23,812 bases of DNA, from assembly GCA_004356305.1 (NCBI GenBank), contig SMXJ01000131.1:1-23812 (forward strand), read 5' to 3'. The position numbers and the translations under genes were made by a program. The notes under the pieces were generated by a model that made no database searches, was not told the DNA's origin, and saw nothing but the letters and a program-made list of their open reading frames with translations. Positions 16,240 to 22,926 of this stretch are shown here, piece by piece. This DNA is from Bacteroidota bacterium. Its GTDB lineage: Bacteria > Bacteroidota > Bacteroidia > Flavobacteriales > Flavobacteriaceae. Position 1 is the stretch's first letter. Each line of letters opens with the position of its first letter.

Positions 16240-16251
16240 AATCCAACAATC
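16240..16251. repeat. Inverted copy of the TTGGATTG repeat core
   Basis: AATCCAACAATC is the exact reverse complement of GATTGTTGGATT, which occurs at 15841-15852 and 15849-15860. The two sites thus form 12-bp inverted repeats enclosing the four-helix-bundle gene, separated by about 380-390 bp. This copy lies 8 bp from the stop codon of the UPF0173 gene. Confidence 0.8.
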
Positions 16252-16258
16252 TAATTAT

Positions 16259-16939
16259 CTATAATTCTATCGACGCCCCTATATCCAACAACATCAGATC
16301 CTTGCCGGCATCATAAAACTTTTTCTTTGCGGCGTCACTATCAATTTCTATGTAACCAAAAGTATTGTAATGTACCCCCAATACTTTATCGCATTCCACA
16401 AAGTCACTGGCAATTATGGCATCATCCACACCCATGGTGAAATTATCTCCTATCGGAAGAACAGCCAGGTCGAGTTTTGTTCGCATCGGGATAAGTTTCA
16501 TATCCATACTCAAGGCTGTATCTCCAGCTATATATATGTTTTTATGTTCTCCTTCAATTACGAATCCGCCGGGGAAACCACCATCGGTTCCATCATCAAA
16601 AGTACTGCTATGAATTGCCGCAACGTATTTTAGATGTCCAAAATCAAATTGCCAACCTCCACCATGGTTCATAGGGTGGACTTTGAATCCTTTTTCCTGA
16701 TAATGCATGGCAATTTCATAGTTGGAAACTATTACAGCCCCAGTGTTTCTCGCGATGGCCTCCGCATCGAGCACGTGATCCATATGTGCATGAGTGAGTA
16801 AAATATAATCTGCCTGAAGAGCATTTATATCCACCTTATCTTTTGAAAGCGGATTTCCGGTAATAAAAGGATCTATAATGATGTGCTTTCCGGAAACTTC
16901 GATTGCCAAACTATTTTGGCCATAGAATGTAATTTTCAT
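16259..16939 (-). CDS. UPF0173-type metal-dependent hydrolase (MBL fold)
   Basis: A 226-residue cytosolic metallo-beta-lactamase-fold protein without a signal peptide. The start MKITFYGQNSLAIEVSGKHI is characteristic of the family. The metal motif THAHMDH (His50, His52, Asp54, His55) is complete, and further ligands are in AAIHSSTFDDG, IAGDTALSMDM and LGVHYNTFGYIEID. It is annotated across bacteria as UPF0173; the physiological substrate is unknown. It is 68 bp downstream of menA on the same strand. The menA-UPF0173-menC order seems recurrent in flavobacteria, hinting at a link with menaquinone metabolism that is not established. Unlike the lipoprotein at 1867, its first His is present. Confidence 0.88.
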   Translation of the reverse strand: MKITFYGQNSLAIEVSGKHIIIDPFITGNPLSKDKVDINALQADYILLTHAHMDHVLDAEAIARNTGAVIVSNYEIAMHYQEKGFKVHPMNHGGGWQFDFGHLKYVAAIHSSTFDDGTDGGFPGGFVIEGEHKNIYIAGDTALSMDMKLIPMRTKLDLAVLPIGDNFTMGVDDAIIASDFVECDKVLGVHYNTFGYIEIDSDAAKKKFYDAGKDLMLLDIGASIEL

Positions 16940-17007
16940 GAGTAAACTATTTAATTTGAAGTACTAAGGCCAATTTACGGAGATTTACTGAAAAAGAATA
17001 TAAAAGA

Positions 17008-17967
17008 TCAATGTAACCAACCAAATAGCATGGCGAATGCGAAGGTACCCAAAGCCACTTTTTTTAATTCGGAATCCAAGAGTCGGGGCTCCTTATTAAT
17101 GGCTACTTTTCTAATATTCATCAGTAGTGGAATAAACGCGATACAGTATAAAAATTGTTCCGGCGAATGATACTTTATCGATGTGTATCCCAAGGCGCAG
17201 ATAATTCCGAAGAACAATAAAAAATAATGATAGTACCTGGCTTTTACACCTCCTAACTTAACGACTAAAGTTCTTTTCCCAACCTGCCTATCATTTTCAA
17301 TATCCCTCATATTATTGAGGTTGAGCACGGCAGTACTGAACAGCCCTATACTGAAAGCCGGCAGCAACAATGCCCATTCCAGGGCCTTGGTGAATAAAAA
17401 ATAACTCCCTAAAACACTTAACATCCCAAAAAACAAGAATACAAAAACATCGCCAAAACCCGAATAGCCAAAGGCGCTTTTCCCTACCGTATATTTTACC
17501 GCAACTATTATCGAGGCTATCGCCAAATTGAAGAATACAAATGCCCAAAGAAAATGTTCATTTCCAAAAGCCATAAAAATCAACATGCTAGCGAGTAGGA
17601 GTGTGATAATAGCCGTTACGATCATGCCCAGCTTCATTTGTTTTGGGGAGATAAACCCTGAAGCTACCATTCGTTTTTCACCCGATCGGTTGGCATCCGT
17701 TCCTTTCACACCATCTCCATAGTCGTTGGCAAAATTAGAAAGCACCTGAAAACCAATGGTCGTTAGAATTGCAAACCAAAAAACAGGGGTTTCCCACACG
17801 TAATTTAAAATATAGCTGACAAGACCCTCATATTCTTCCTCCAAAATATTCGAGGTTTCGCTTAATCCCGCTCCCCAGCCCAATGAGGACCCAACGATAA
17901 TTCCGGAGACCGATAAGGGTAACGTACGCAATCTCACCGCGGCGATCCATGCTTTTAGTTTTTCCAT
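17008..17967 (-). CDS. menA: 1,4-dihydroxy-2-naphthoate polyprenyltransferase MenA
   Basis: A 319-residue UbiA-family membrane enzyme with about eight to nine helices. The first Asp-rich motif is NDYGDGVKGTD (81-91, with Asp82, Asp85 and Asp91). The second is NNMRDIENDRQVGKRTL (~218-234, with Asp222 and Asp226). The WIAAVRLRTLPLSVSGIIVG start (7-26) is typical of MenA. It attaches the polyprenyl chain to dihydroxynaphthoate to give demethylmenaquinone at the inner membrane. It is the first gene of the minus-strand men run. A 182-bp gap separates it from the divergent DoxX gene, leaving room for promoters in both directions. Both metal/diphosphate sites are intact. Confidence 0.93.
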   Translation of the reverse strand: MEKLKAWIAAVRLRTLPLSVSGIIVGSSLGWGAGLSETSNILEEEYEGLVSYILNYVWETPVFWFAILTTIGFQVLSNFANDYGDGVKGTDANRSGEKRMVASGFISPKQMKLGMIVTAIITLLLASMLIFMAFGNEHFLWAFVFFNLAIASIIVAVKYTVGKSAFGYSGFGDVFVFLFFGMLSVLGSYFLFTKALEWALLLPAFSIGLFSTAVLNLNNMRDIENDRQVGKRTLVVKLGGVKARYYHYFLLFFGIICALGYTSIKYHSPEQFLYCIAFIPLLMNIRKVAINKEPRLLDSELKKVALGTFAFAMLFGWLH

Positions 17968-17984
17968 AAATGAAGACTATTCCA

Positions 17985-17992
17985 CAAAAATA
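17985..17992 (-). promoter_or_regulatory. -7 element of menA
   Basis: The minus strand reads TATTTTTG, an exact TAnnTTTG match, ending 17 bp before the menA ATG at 17967. No clear TTG is found 19-20 bp further upstream, so the call rests on the -7 box only. Confidence 0.45.
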
Positions 17993-18149
17993 CAAGTAAA
18001 AAAGAAATCGCTTCGTAATTCCTGAATTTTATAAAAGAGCCAACAATTTGTGTTTTAACCACATAGCTCTTAACCCATAGAAACCATATCTTCCATGTGA
18101 AAAAAAATAGTAAATTGGTCTTTACTAACACCCAAATCTTATCTAAAAA

Positions 18150-18524
18150 ATGAAAAGAAATATCGATTTAGGATTACTGATCTTACGTGTTGGATTGGCG
18201 GCAATGCTACTCACTCACGGTATACCGAAATTTTTGGAATTCATCGGCGGAAACATGTCGGTAGTAGGCGATCCCATAGGAATCGGGGGATTGGTAACCA
18301 CCCTATTGGTTATTCTTGCCGAATTTATCGCTCCCGTCCTTATACTCATAGGGTTAAAAACCCGGATGGCAGCTATATTGGTTATGATCCTGATGTCTGT
18401 GGCCGCTTTGGTAGTACACGCCGGTGATCCCTTTGGAGTAAAGGAAAAAGCGCTACTCTACCTCGTTGGATTCACAGCGATCGCTTTGATGGGAGCGGGT
18501 AAGATCTCTATGGATAAGAAATAG
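18150..18524 (+). CDS. DoxX-family integral membrane protein
   Basis: A 124-residue protein with four hydrophobic helices. DLGLLILRVGLAAMLLTHGIPKFLEF at the N terminus (LLxxHGxxK is the DoxX hallmark), ILAEFIAPVLILIGLKTRMAA in the middle, and ALLYLVGFTAIALMGAG at the end fit DoxX (PF07681) well. The LLTHGIPK segment makes it a more typical DoxX than the 140-residue protein at 10886. It is located in the inner membrane; the role is undefined, and family members are associated with redox or quinone-linked processes. It is divergent from menA, with 182 bp between them, and convergent with holA. Confidence 0.87.
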   Translation: MKRNIDLGLLILRVGLAAMLLTHGIPKFLEFIGGNMSVVGDPIGIGGLVTTLLVILAEFIAPVLILIGLKTRMAAILVMILMSVAALVVHAGDPFGVKEKALLYLVGFTAIALMGAGKISMDKK

Positions 18525-18565
18525 GTGGAAAACAGAGGACGGGATTATTAAATTGGTAATACAAC

Positions 18566-19573
18566 TTAACTATCAAAGATCTTAGTAAGCAGTTCTTTTA
18601 ATAATTCACCTTGCGGAAGATTAGCAGCTCCAACCCCCTTACTTTTCATATCCACCTCACGAATGGACGCTATTATAGCGCTGATATTTTTCATAGGAAA
18701 GTTGCGGGACGCCGTTTGATAGTCTTTTACGAAATACGGCCTCACACCCAAAGCAGAAGCCGCCACCGATTTATCGGTAAGGGAGTGGTATATCAATAGT
18801 TTTGAGAAGAAGCTATACATCAGTGCTATGGTTATCACCAGGGGATGGTTCTTCGGGTTGTGTGCAAAGTACTGTACGATCCCAAATGCTTTTTTTACGT
18901 CCCTGGCCCCGATGGCATTTTGTAATTCAAAATTGTTGAAATCCTTACTGATCCCTATATTTTCTTCCACTATTTCAGGGGTGATCTGTTCTTTTGGTTT
19001 AATAATGAGTTGGAGTTTTTCCAGCTCATTATTTACTTTACTCAGATCATTGCCCAAAAATTCGGTGAGCATTTGGGCGGCTTTATGAGTAATGGTATAT
19101 CCTTTTCCCTTCATCACACGACGGATCCAATCCGGCACCTGATTATCATACAACTTCTTACTCTCAAACAACACCCCGTTTTGTTTCAGAAGTTTAGACA
19201 GCTTTTTACGTTTATCCAGCGTTTTATATTTGTAACAGATCACTAAAACAGTCGTGGGCTGTGGATTTTCGGCATAAGAAACCAGGTTTTCGATAGTTTG
19301 TGTTAAGTCCTGCGCTTCTTTTACGATCACCACTTGTCGTTCGGCCATCATAGGATATCGTTTCGCGTTGCTTACTATCTCTTCCACCGTAACGTCGCGA
19401 CCGTATAATATCCTCTGATTAAAGCCCTTTTCCTCTTCGGTAAGAAGGTTGTTTTCTATAAATCGGGTAATTCCGTCGATATAATAAGGCTCCTCACCCA
19501 TCAAAAAGTAGATGGGCGCAATGGTGCCTTTTTTTATATCGGTGATGATCTGTTTTACCTCTTCTAATGCCAC
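18566..19573 (-). CDS. holA: DNA polymerase III subunit delta HolA
   Basis: A 335-residue clamp-loader delta subunit. The N-terminal AAA+-like domain begins APIYFLMGEEPYYIDGITRFIE (18-39). It also carries NQRILYGRDVTVEEIV, YPMMAERQVVIVKEAQDL and a YKTLDKRKKLSKLLK segment. The middle domain carries LTEFLGNDLSKVNNELEKLQL, the hallmark of HolA, and the C-terminal collar domain contains RPYFVKDYQTASRNF. It opens the sliding clamp during loading. The start is a GTG at 19573; the upstream frame has a stop within 25 bp and no ATG, so GTG is the only good choice. It diverges from the HsdR-N-like gene, sharing a 110-bp intergenic region. Confidence 0.93.
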   Translation of the reverse strand: MALEEVKQIITDIKKGTIAPIYFLMGEEPYYIDGITRFIENNLLTEEEKGFNQRILYGRDVTVEEIVSNAKRYPMMAERQVVIVKEAQDLTQTIENLVSYAENPQPTTVLVICYKYKTLDKRKKLSKLLKQNGVLFESKKLYDNQVPDWIRRVMKGKGYTITHKAAQMLTEFLGNDLSKVNNELEKLQLIIKPKEQITPEIVEENIGISKDFNNFELQNAIGARDVKKAFGIVQYFAHNPKNHPLVITIALMYSFFSKLLIYHSLTDKSVAASALGVRPYFVKDYQTASRNFPMKNISAIIASIREVDMKSKGVGAANLPQGELLKELLTKIFDS

Positions 19574-19683
19574 GGGCCTTTTGTTTGTCTTTCAGCAGTC
19601 ACCCTAGTGAAAGAAAGTTCCCGACTGTTTTACGGAAACGAACTAAATTATGAATTCTACACTGAAAAGTGTTACTTTGTTTT

Positions 19684-20124
19684 ATGCTGAAATTGAATTT
19701 CCCTGATTATACTTTCCGATTCAAAAATAGCGAAAACAAATCATTGATTTTTGATGTTATCCGAAAAAAATTTGTCAGGCTGACTCCCGAGGAATGGGTA
19801 CGCCAACATGTGGTTCATTTTTTAATTTCTGCTAAACATTTTTCTTCTTCCCTCATCAATGTTGAAAAACAACTCATCCTCAACGATACCAAAAAACGTT
19901 ACGACCTAGTGGTTTTTAATAGTGACGGCAGCATCTATCTTATCGTGGAGTGCAAAGCGCCCAATATTGCAATTAACCAGGAAACTTTTGATCAGATCGC
20001 CCGGTACAATCTTGTTACTGAAGCTAAATATTTAATGGTCACCAACGGATTAACACATTACTACTGTCGAATGGATTACGAAAATGAACGTTATGTTTTT
20101 TTGGAGGAATTACCGGAAAAATAA
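19684..20124 (+). CDS. Stand-alone HsdR N-terminal-like (PD-(D/E)xK) protein
   Basis: A 146-residue protein matching the N-terminal nuclease domain of type I restriction R subunits. It has LTPEEWVRQHVVHFLI (~33-48) and then the nuclease core RYDLVVFNSDGSIYLIVECKAP, with Asp in YDLVV and Glu-x-Lys in ECK; a later conserved Gln/Tyr helix is FDQIARYNLV. No helicase or other R-subunit part and no M or S genes are present, so it is not a restriction system as such. Flavobacterial genomes often carry this small protein next to holA as I recall, suggesting a housekeeping role in DNA metabolism; this is inference. An in-frame TTG at 19669 exists, but the ATG at 19684 fits better. Just before it is TTACTTTG (19672-19679), close to a -7 box, which would make the mRNA nearly leaderless. 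Confidence 0.82.
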   Translation: MLKLNFPDYTFRFKNSENKSLIFDVIRKKFVRLTPEEWVRQHVVHFLISAKHFSSSLINVEKQLILNDTKKRYDLVVFNSDGSIYLIVECKAPNIAINQETFDQIARYNLVTEAKYLMVTNGLTHYYCRMDYENERYVFLEELPEK

Positions 20125-20172
20125 TTCCAAAAACTCATCGATCTTAAGAATTCATTCTTAAAATAAAAAAAA

Positions 20173-20180
20173 TATCTTTG
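20173..20180 (+). promoter_or_regulatory. -7 element of the glycosyltransferase gene, leaderless start
   Basis: TATCTTTG matches TAnnTTTG exactly and ends 6 bp before the ATG at 20187. Transcription should begin at or next to the A of the ATG. This also excludes the in-frame TTG at 20178, which is part of the element. No TTG is visible at the -33 distance. Confidence 0.55.
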
Positions 20181-20186
20181 CATCCA

Positions 20187-21179
20187 ATGAGTGTCGCCAT
20201 CGTCATCCTTAACTGGAATGGAAAAAAATTGCTGGAAGAATTCCTGCCCTCTATAATGCAATTCTCTGAAGGGGCTACGATCTACATGGCCGATAATGCT
20301 TCGAGTGATGATAGTGTTTCTTTTGTTTCCGAAAAATTTCCGGAAATAAGGATCATTCAGAATAAAGTCAACGGTGGTTTCTCCAAAGGCTACAATGACG
20401 CCTTGTCATCTCTTTCCGAAGATATCTTTATACTTCTAAATAGCGATGTAGAAGTCACCGAAAACTGGTTGGGTCCGGTGCTTTCAGAGTTTAGCAAAGA
20501 TGAATCCCTTGTGGCTGCTCAACCAAAGATCCTCGATTATAATAACAAGGACTATTTTGAATATGCCGGTGCAGCGGGTGGGTATATTGACAAATTAGGG
20601 TATCCCTACTGTCGAGGGCGTGTTTTTAACAGCATCGAAAAGGATGAAGGGCAATACGATGATATCGTCGAAATTTTTTGGGCCACGGGTGCCTGCCTAT
20701 TTGTGAAACGAGAAGCTTTTTGGAAAACGGGAGGTTTAGATGAAGACTTTTTTTCACATCAGGAAGAGATAGATCTGTGTTGGCGAATGCAGGCAAACGG
20801 AGGAACTATAAAATATATTGGTACCGCGGTTATTTATCATGTAGGGGGAGCAACCCTGGCTTCCAGTGATCCCAAAAAAACATTTTATAATTTTAGAAAT
20901 ACACTATTGATTTTGGTAAAGAATGTCAAAAGCAGGGGGATTTGGTGGGTCATCATTCTGCGCCTGATCCTGGATGGAATCGCTGGTTTTCAGTTTTTAT
21001 TGCAGGGAAAAGGAAATCATTTTTTAGCGGTGATAAAGGCGCACTTCAGTTTTTATGGCTTGCTGGCTCGATTTCTTCGGAAAAGAAAAACGCAGGCAAC
21101 ACGATTGAAATATTTCAAAATAAATTCCATCGTATGGAAGTACTTTATTGTAAAAAAACGTAACTTTAACACCCTCTAA
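20187..21179 (+). CDS. Family 2 glycosyltransferase (rhamnosyltransferase-like)
   Basis: A 330-residue GT-A fold protein. It has MSVAIVILNWNGKKLLEEFL at the start, YMADNASSDDSV (~34-45), NGGFSKGYNDAL (~64-75) and the metal/nucleotide motif LLNSDVEV (~88-95). ATGACLFVKREAFWKTGG and DEDFFSHQEEIDLCWR provide the acceptor side and the catalytic acid region. A hydrophobic segment, WWVIILRLILDGIAGF (~252-267), suggests membrane attachment. It probably adds a sugar to a cell-surface polysaccharide or lipid carrier from a nucleotide sugar; the nearest known group is WbbL-like rhamnosyltransferases. It is a lone gene, not in a polysaccharide cluster. The basic C terminus (RKRKTQATRLKYFK) fits membrane-surface contact. 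The start follows from the -7 element described at 20173. Confidence 0.88.
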   Translation: MSVAIVILNWNGKKLLEEFLPSIMQFSEGATIYMADNASSDDSVSFVSEKFPEIRIIQNKVNGGFSKGYNDALSSLSEDIFILLNSDVEVTENWLGPVLSEFSKDESLVAAQPKILDYNNKDYFEYAGAAGGYIDKLGYPYCRGRVFNSIEKDEGQYDDIVEIFWATGACLFVKREAFWKTGGLDEDFFSHQEEIDLCWRMQANGGTIKYIGTAVIYHVGGATLASSDPKKTFYNFRNTLLILVKNVKSRGIWWVIILRLILDGIAGFQFLLQGKGNHFLAVIKAHFSFYGLLARFLRKRKTQATRLKYFKINSIVWKYFIVKKRNFNTL

Positions 21180-21261
21180 TAAACTTTACTTAAAATATTG
21201 TTAAGTAGTCTGTAACTACCTATTGAATTTATAATATTGAACAACCTTTTAAAAATAACAA

Positions 21262-22134
21262 ATGATGAAAAAAATTTTAATATTAATAGTTTCTACCGGC
21301 TTATTGATGACCTCATGTGTGTCGAAAAAGCAATTTTCCGAATTGGAATCCAAATATAGGACAACACAAGATTTGTTAAACACCGCCACGGTTAAACTGA
21401 ACTCCTGTGAAGCGGATAGAGCAGCTGCCAATGCCCGTGCTGCCTCGCTTGAAGAGAGACTTCAAGATCTAAGAGCAACCAATAAAAACCTTATTGAAAG
21501 TTCGAAATCAATGACCATTCTCACTCAGACAGGAGCATCCAATCTTGAGAAATCCCTGGAGAGTATGAGAGAAAAAGATCTAAAAATAAATCGACTGCAA
21601 GATGCCTTGAACAAAAAGGATAGTGTAACGCTCGCCTTGGTCACAAGCCTGAAAAGTGTCGTGGGTATGGACGATCCCGATATCGAGATCAACGTTGAAA
21701 AAGGAGTTGTTTATATTTCGCTTTCGGATAAGGTGCTGTTCAAAAGCGGTAGTTATAATGTGACCACCAGAGCCAAAGAAATTTTAGGCAAAGTAGCTAT
21801 GGTTATAGCGAACAAACCCAATTTTGAAGCCATGGTTGAAGGACATACAGATGACAGGCCTTTCAAAAGCGGAGTGCTTATAGATAATTGGGACCTGAGT
21901 GTGAAACGCGCTACTGCTATCGTTAGATTGCTGCAAGAGCTAGGTATTGAACCTGAACGATTGGTTGCATCGGGACGTAGTCATTATGTGCCCCTGGTGG
22001 AAAATAATACGGCGGAAAATCGATCGATCAACAGACGTACCCGTATTTTGATACTTCCTAAGATCGATCAATTCTACGAGATGATCGAGCAAGAAATGAA
22101 GAATCTGGAAGCCGATGACTCAGGAGGAAATTAA
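21262..22134 (+). CDS. OmpA-family lipoprotein with coiled coil
   Basis: A 290-residue protein. Its lipoprotein signal ends with lipobox LMTSC (Cys19 as lipid site). Residues ~25-120 form a coiled coil rich in Glu, Lys, Leu and Ala. Residues ~145-266 are an OmpA/MotB peptidoglycan-binding domain with VLFKSGSYNV (158-167), VEGHTDDRPF (192-201), SVKRATAIVRLL (213-224) and NRSINRRTRI (253-262). It is predicted to be anchored in the outer membrane and to hold peptidoglycan. Related Bacteroidota proteins are widespread. The gene may start at the ATG at 21262 or the following ATG at 21265. The C-terminal acidic tail (EQEMKNLEADDSGGN) is outside the domain. Transcription ends at the terminator 27 bp after the stop. 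Confidence 0.9.
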   Translation: MMKKILILIVSTGLLMTSCVSKKQFSELESKYRTTQDLLNTATVKLNSCEADRAAANARAASLEERLQDLRATNKNLIESSKSMTILTQTGASNLEKSLESMREKDLKINRLQDALNKKDSVTLALVTSLKSVVGMDDPDIEINVEKGVVYISLSDKVLFKSGSYNVTTRAKEILGKVAMVIANKPNFEAMVEGHTDDRPFKSGVLIDNWDLSVKRATAIVRLLQELGIEPERLVASGRSHYVPLVENNTAENRSINRRTRILILPKIDQFYEMIEQEMKNLEADDSGGN

Positions 22135-22160
22135 TAAGAATAAAATATTTAAACAGGAAG

Positions 22161-22185
22161 AACCCGGCTATCAGGTCGGGTTTTT
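22161..22185 (+). terminator. Rho-independent terminator after the OmpA lipoprotein gene
   Basis: AACCCGGCT (22161-22169) pairs with AGGTCGGGTT (starting at 22174; CGGGTT at 22177-22182), with two G-T wobbles and an ATCA loop (22170-22173), giving a 9-bp stem. A run of five T (22181-22185) follows. It has no T-run on the opposite strand, so it acts on the plus strand only. Confidence 0.85.
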
Positions 22186-22214
22186 CATTTATATCAGATT
22201 TTAATTTTCTAAAT

Positions 22215-22832
22215 TCAAATCTCCAAACTCCCTTTTCCTGCTCGGATCAGTTCAGGTTCGTTGCCGGTAAGATCGATGACGGTTGAAGGAATATTTCCAC
22301 CGTACCCACCATCGACAATGATATCTACCCTATTCTTCCATTTCTCGAATATAAGTTCAGGGTCTGTTGTGTATTCGATCAAGTCGTCTTCATCTTTAAT
22401 AGAAGTAGAAACTACGGGATTTCCCAAAGCACTTACAATGGCCTGGATTATAGGATGATCCGGTATACGTATCCCAACTTCTTTCTTCTTTTTGAATACC
22501 GAGGGTAAATTGCTATTTCCAGGGAGAATAAACGTATAGGGCCCCGGAAAAGCACGTTTCAACAGCTTAAAAGTACCTGTATCTATTTGTTTTACATAGT
22601 CACTTAAATTGCTCAGATCTTCACATATGAAGGAAAAATTTGCCTTTTCGAGCGGCACCCCTTTTATTTTCGCTATGCGAGACAGGGCTCCTTTATCGGT
22701 TATATCACAACCTAAAGCATAGACGGTATCACTTGGATAGATCACCAATCCACCACTACGTAAGCTATCCACTACCCTTCTAATAGCTTTGGGATCGGGA
22801 TGGTCCTTATATATTTTGATCAATTCTGCCAT
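22215..22832 (-). CDS. yciO: YciO-type protein of the YrdC/Sua5 (threonylcarbamoyl-AMP synthase) family
   Basis: A 205-residue cytosolic protein. It has GGLVIYPSDTVYALGCDITDKGAL (~27-50), FSFICEDLSNLSDYVK, LKRAFPGPYTFILPG, VGIRIPDHPIIQAIVSALG (~124-142), VVSTSIK and PSTVIDLTG. This pattern is closer to E. coli YciO (YALGC, CRDLSELS-like, PGNYTFIL, MRVPSNPIAQALLEALG) than to TsaC/YrdC, which has KxR and KP-rich loops. The YrdC/Sua5 family makes threonylcarbamoyl-AMP for the t6A modification of tRNA; the role of YciO itself is less clear. A second, true TsaC/Sua5 elsewhere in the genome would be expected if this is only YciO. It is 91 bp downstream of the helicase gene on the same strand. Confidence 0.85.
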   Translation of the reverse strand: MAELIKIYKDHPDPKAIRRVVDSLRSGGLVIYPSDTVYALGCDITDKGALSRIAKIKGVPLEKANFSFICEDLSNLSDYVKQIDTGTFKLLKRAFPGPYTFILPGNSNLPSVFKKKKEVGIRIPDHPIIQAIVSALGNPVVSTSIKDEDDLIEYTTDPELIFEKWKNRVDIIVDGGYGGNIPSTVIDLTGNEPELIRAGKGSLEI

Positions 22833-22894
22833 AAGTTATTTTTAGCCCGGTGTTTGCATCGCAATAAATTCTATTCTATAAACCACGTATACCA

Positions 22895-22926
22895 TCAACT
22901 ACTCATTACTTACTTCTTACTACTTA
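22895..22926. repeat. Low-complexity ACTTACT-like stretch
   Basis: In the gap between the YciO-type gene and the helicase stop codon, the sequence is made from slightly different copies of TACT/TTACT (CATTACTTACTTCTTACTACTT). It has no exact unit length and is not coding. It may be slippage-derived. Confidence 0.5.

Noticed and set aside
19684..20124. Type I restriction-modification system
   Set aside because: Only the N-terminal-like domain is present. There is no helicase part, hsdM or hsdS, and the neighbours are housekeeping genes.
21205..21219. GTAGT-N5-ACTAC hairpin upstream of the OmpA gene
   Set aside because: Five-bp arms in AT-rich DNA with no T-run and no link to a promoter box.
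22895..22926. ACTTACT-like stretch as a regulatory repeat
   Set aside because: No constant unit or symmetry; it looks like simple low-complexity intergenic DNA.
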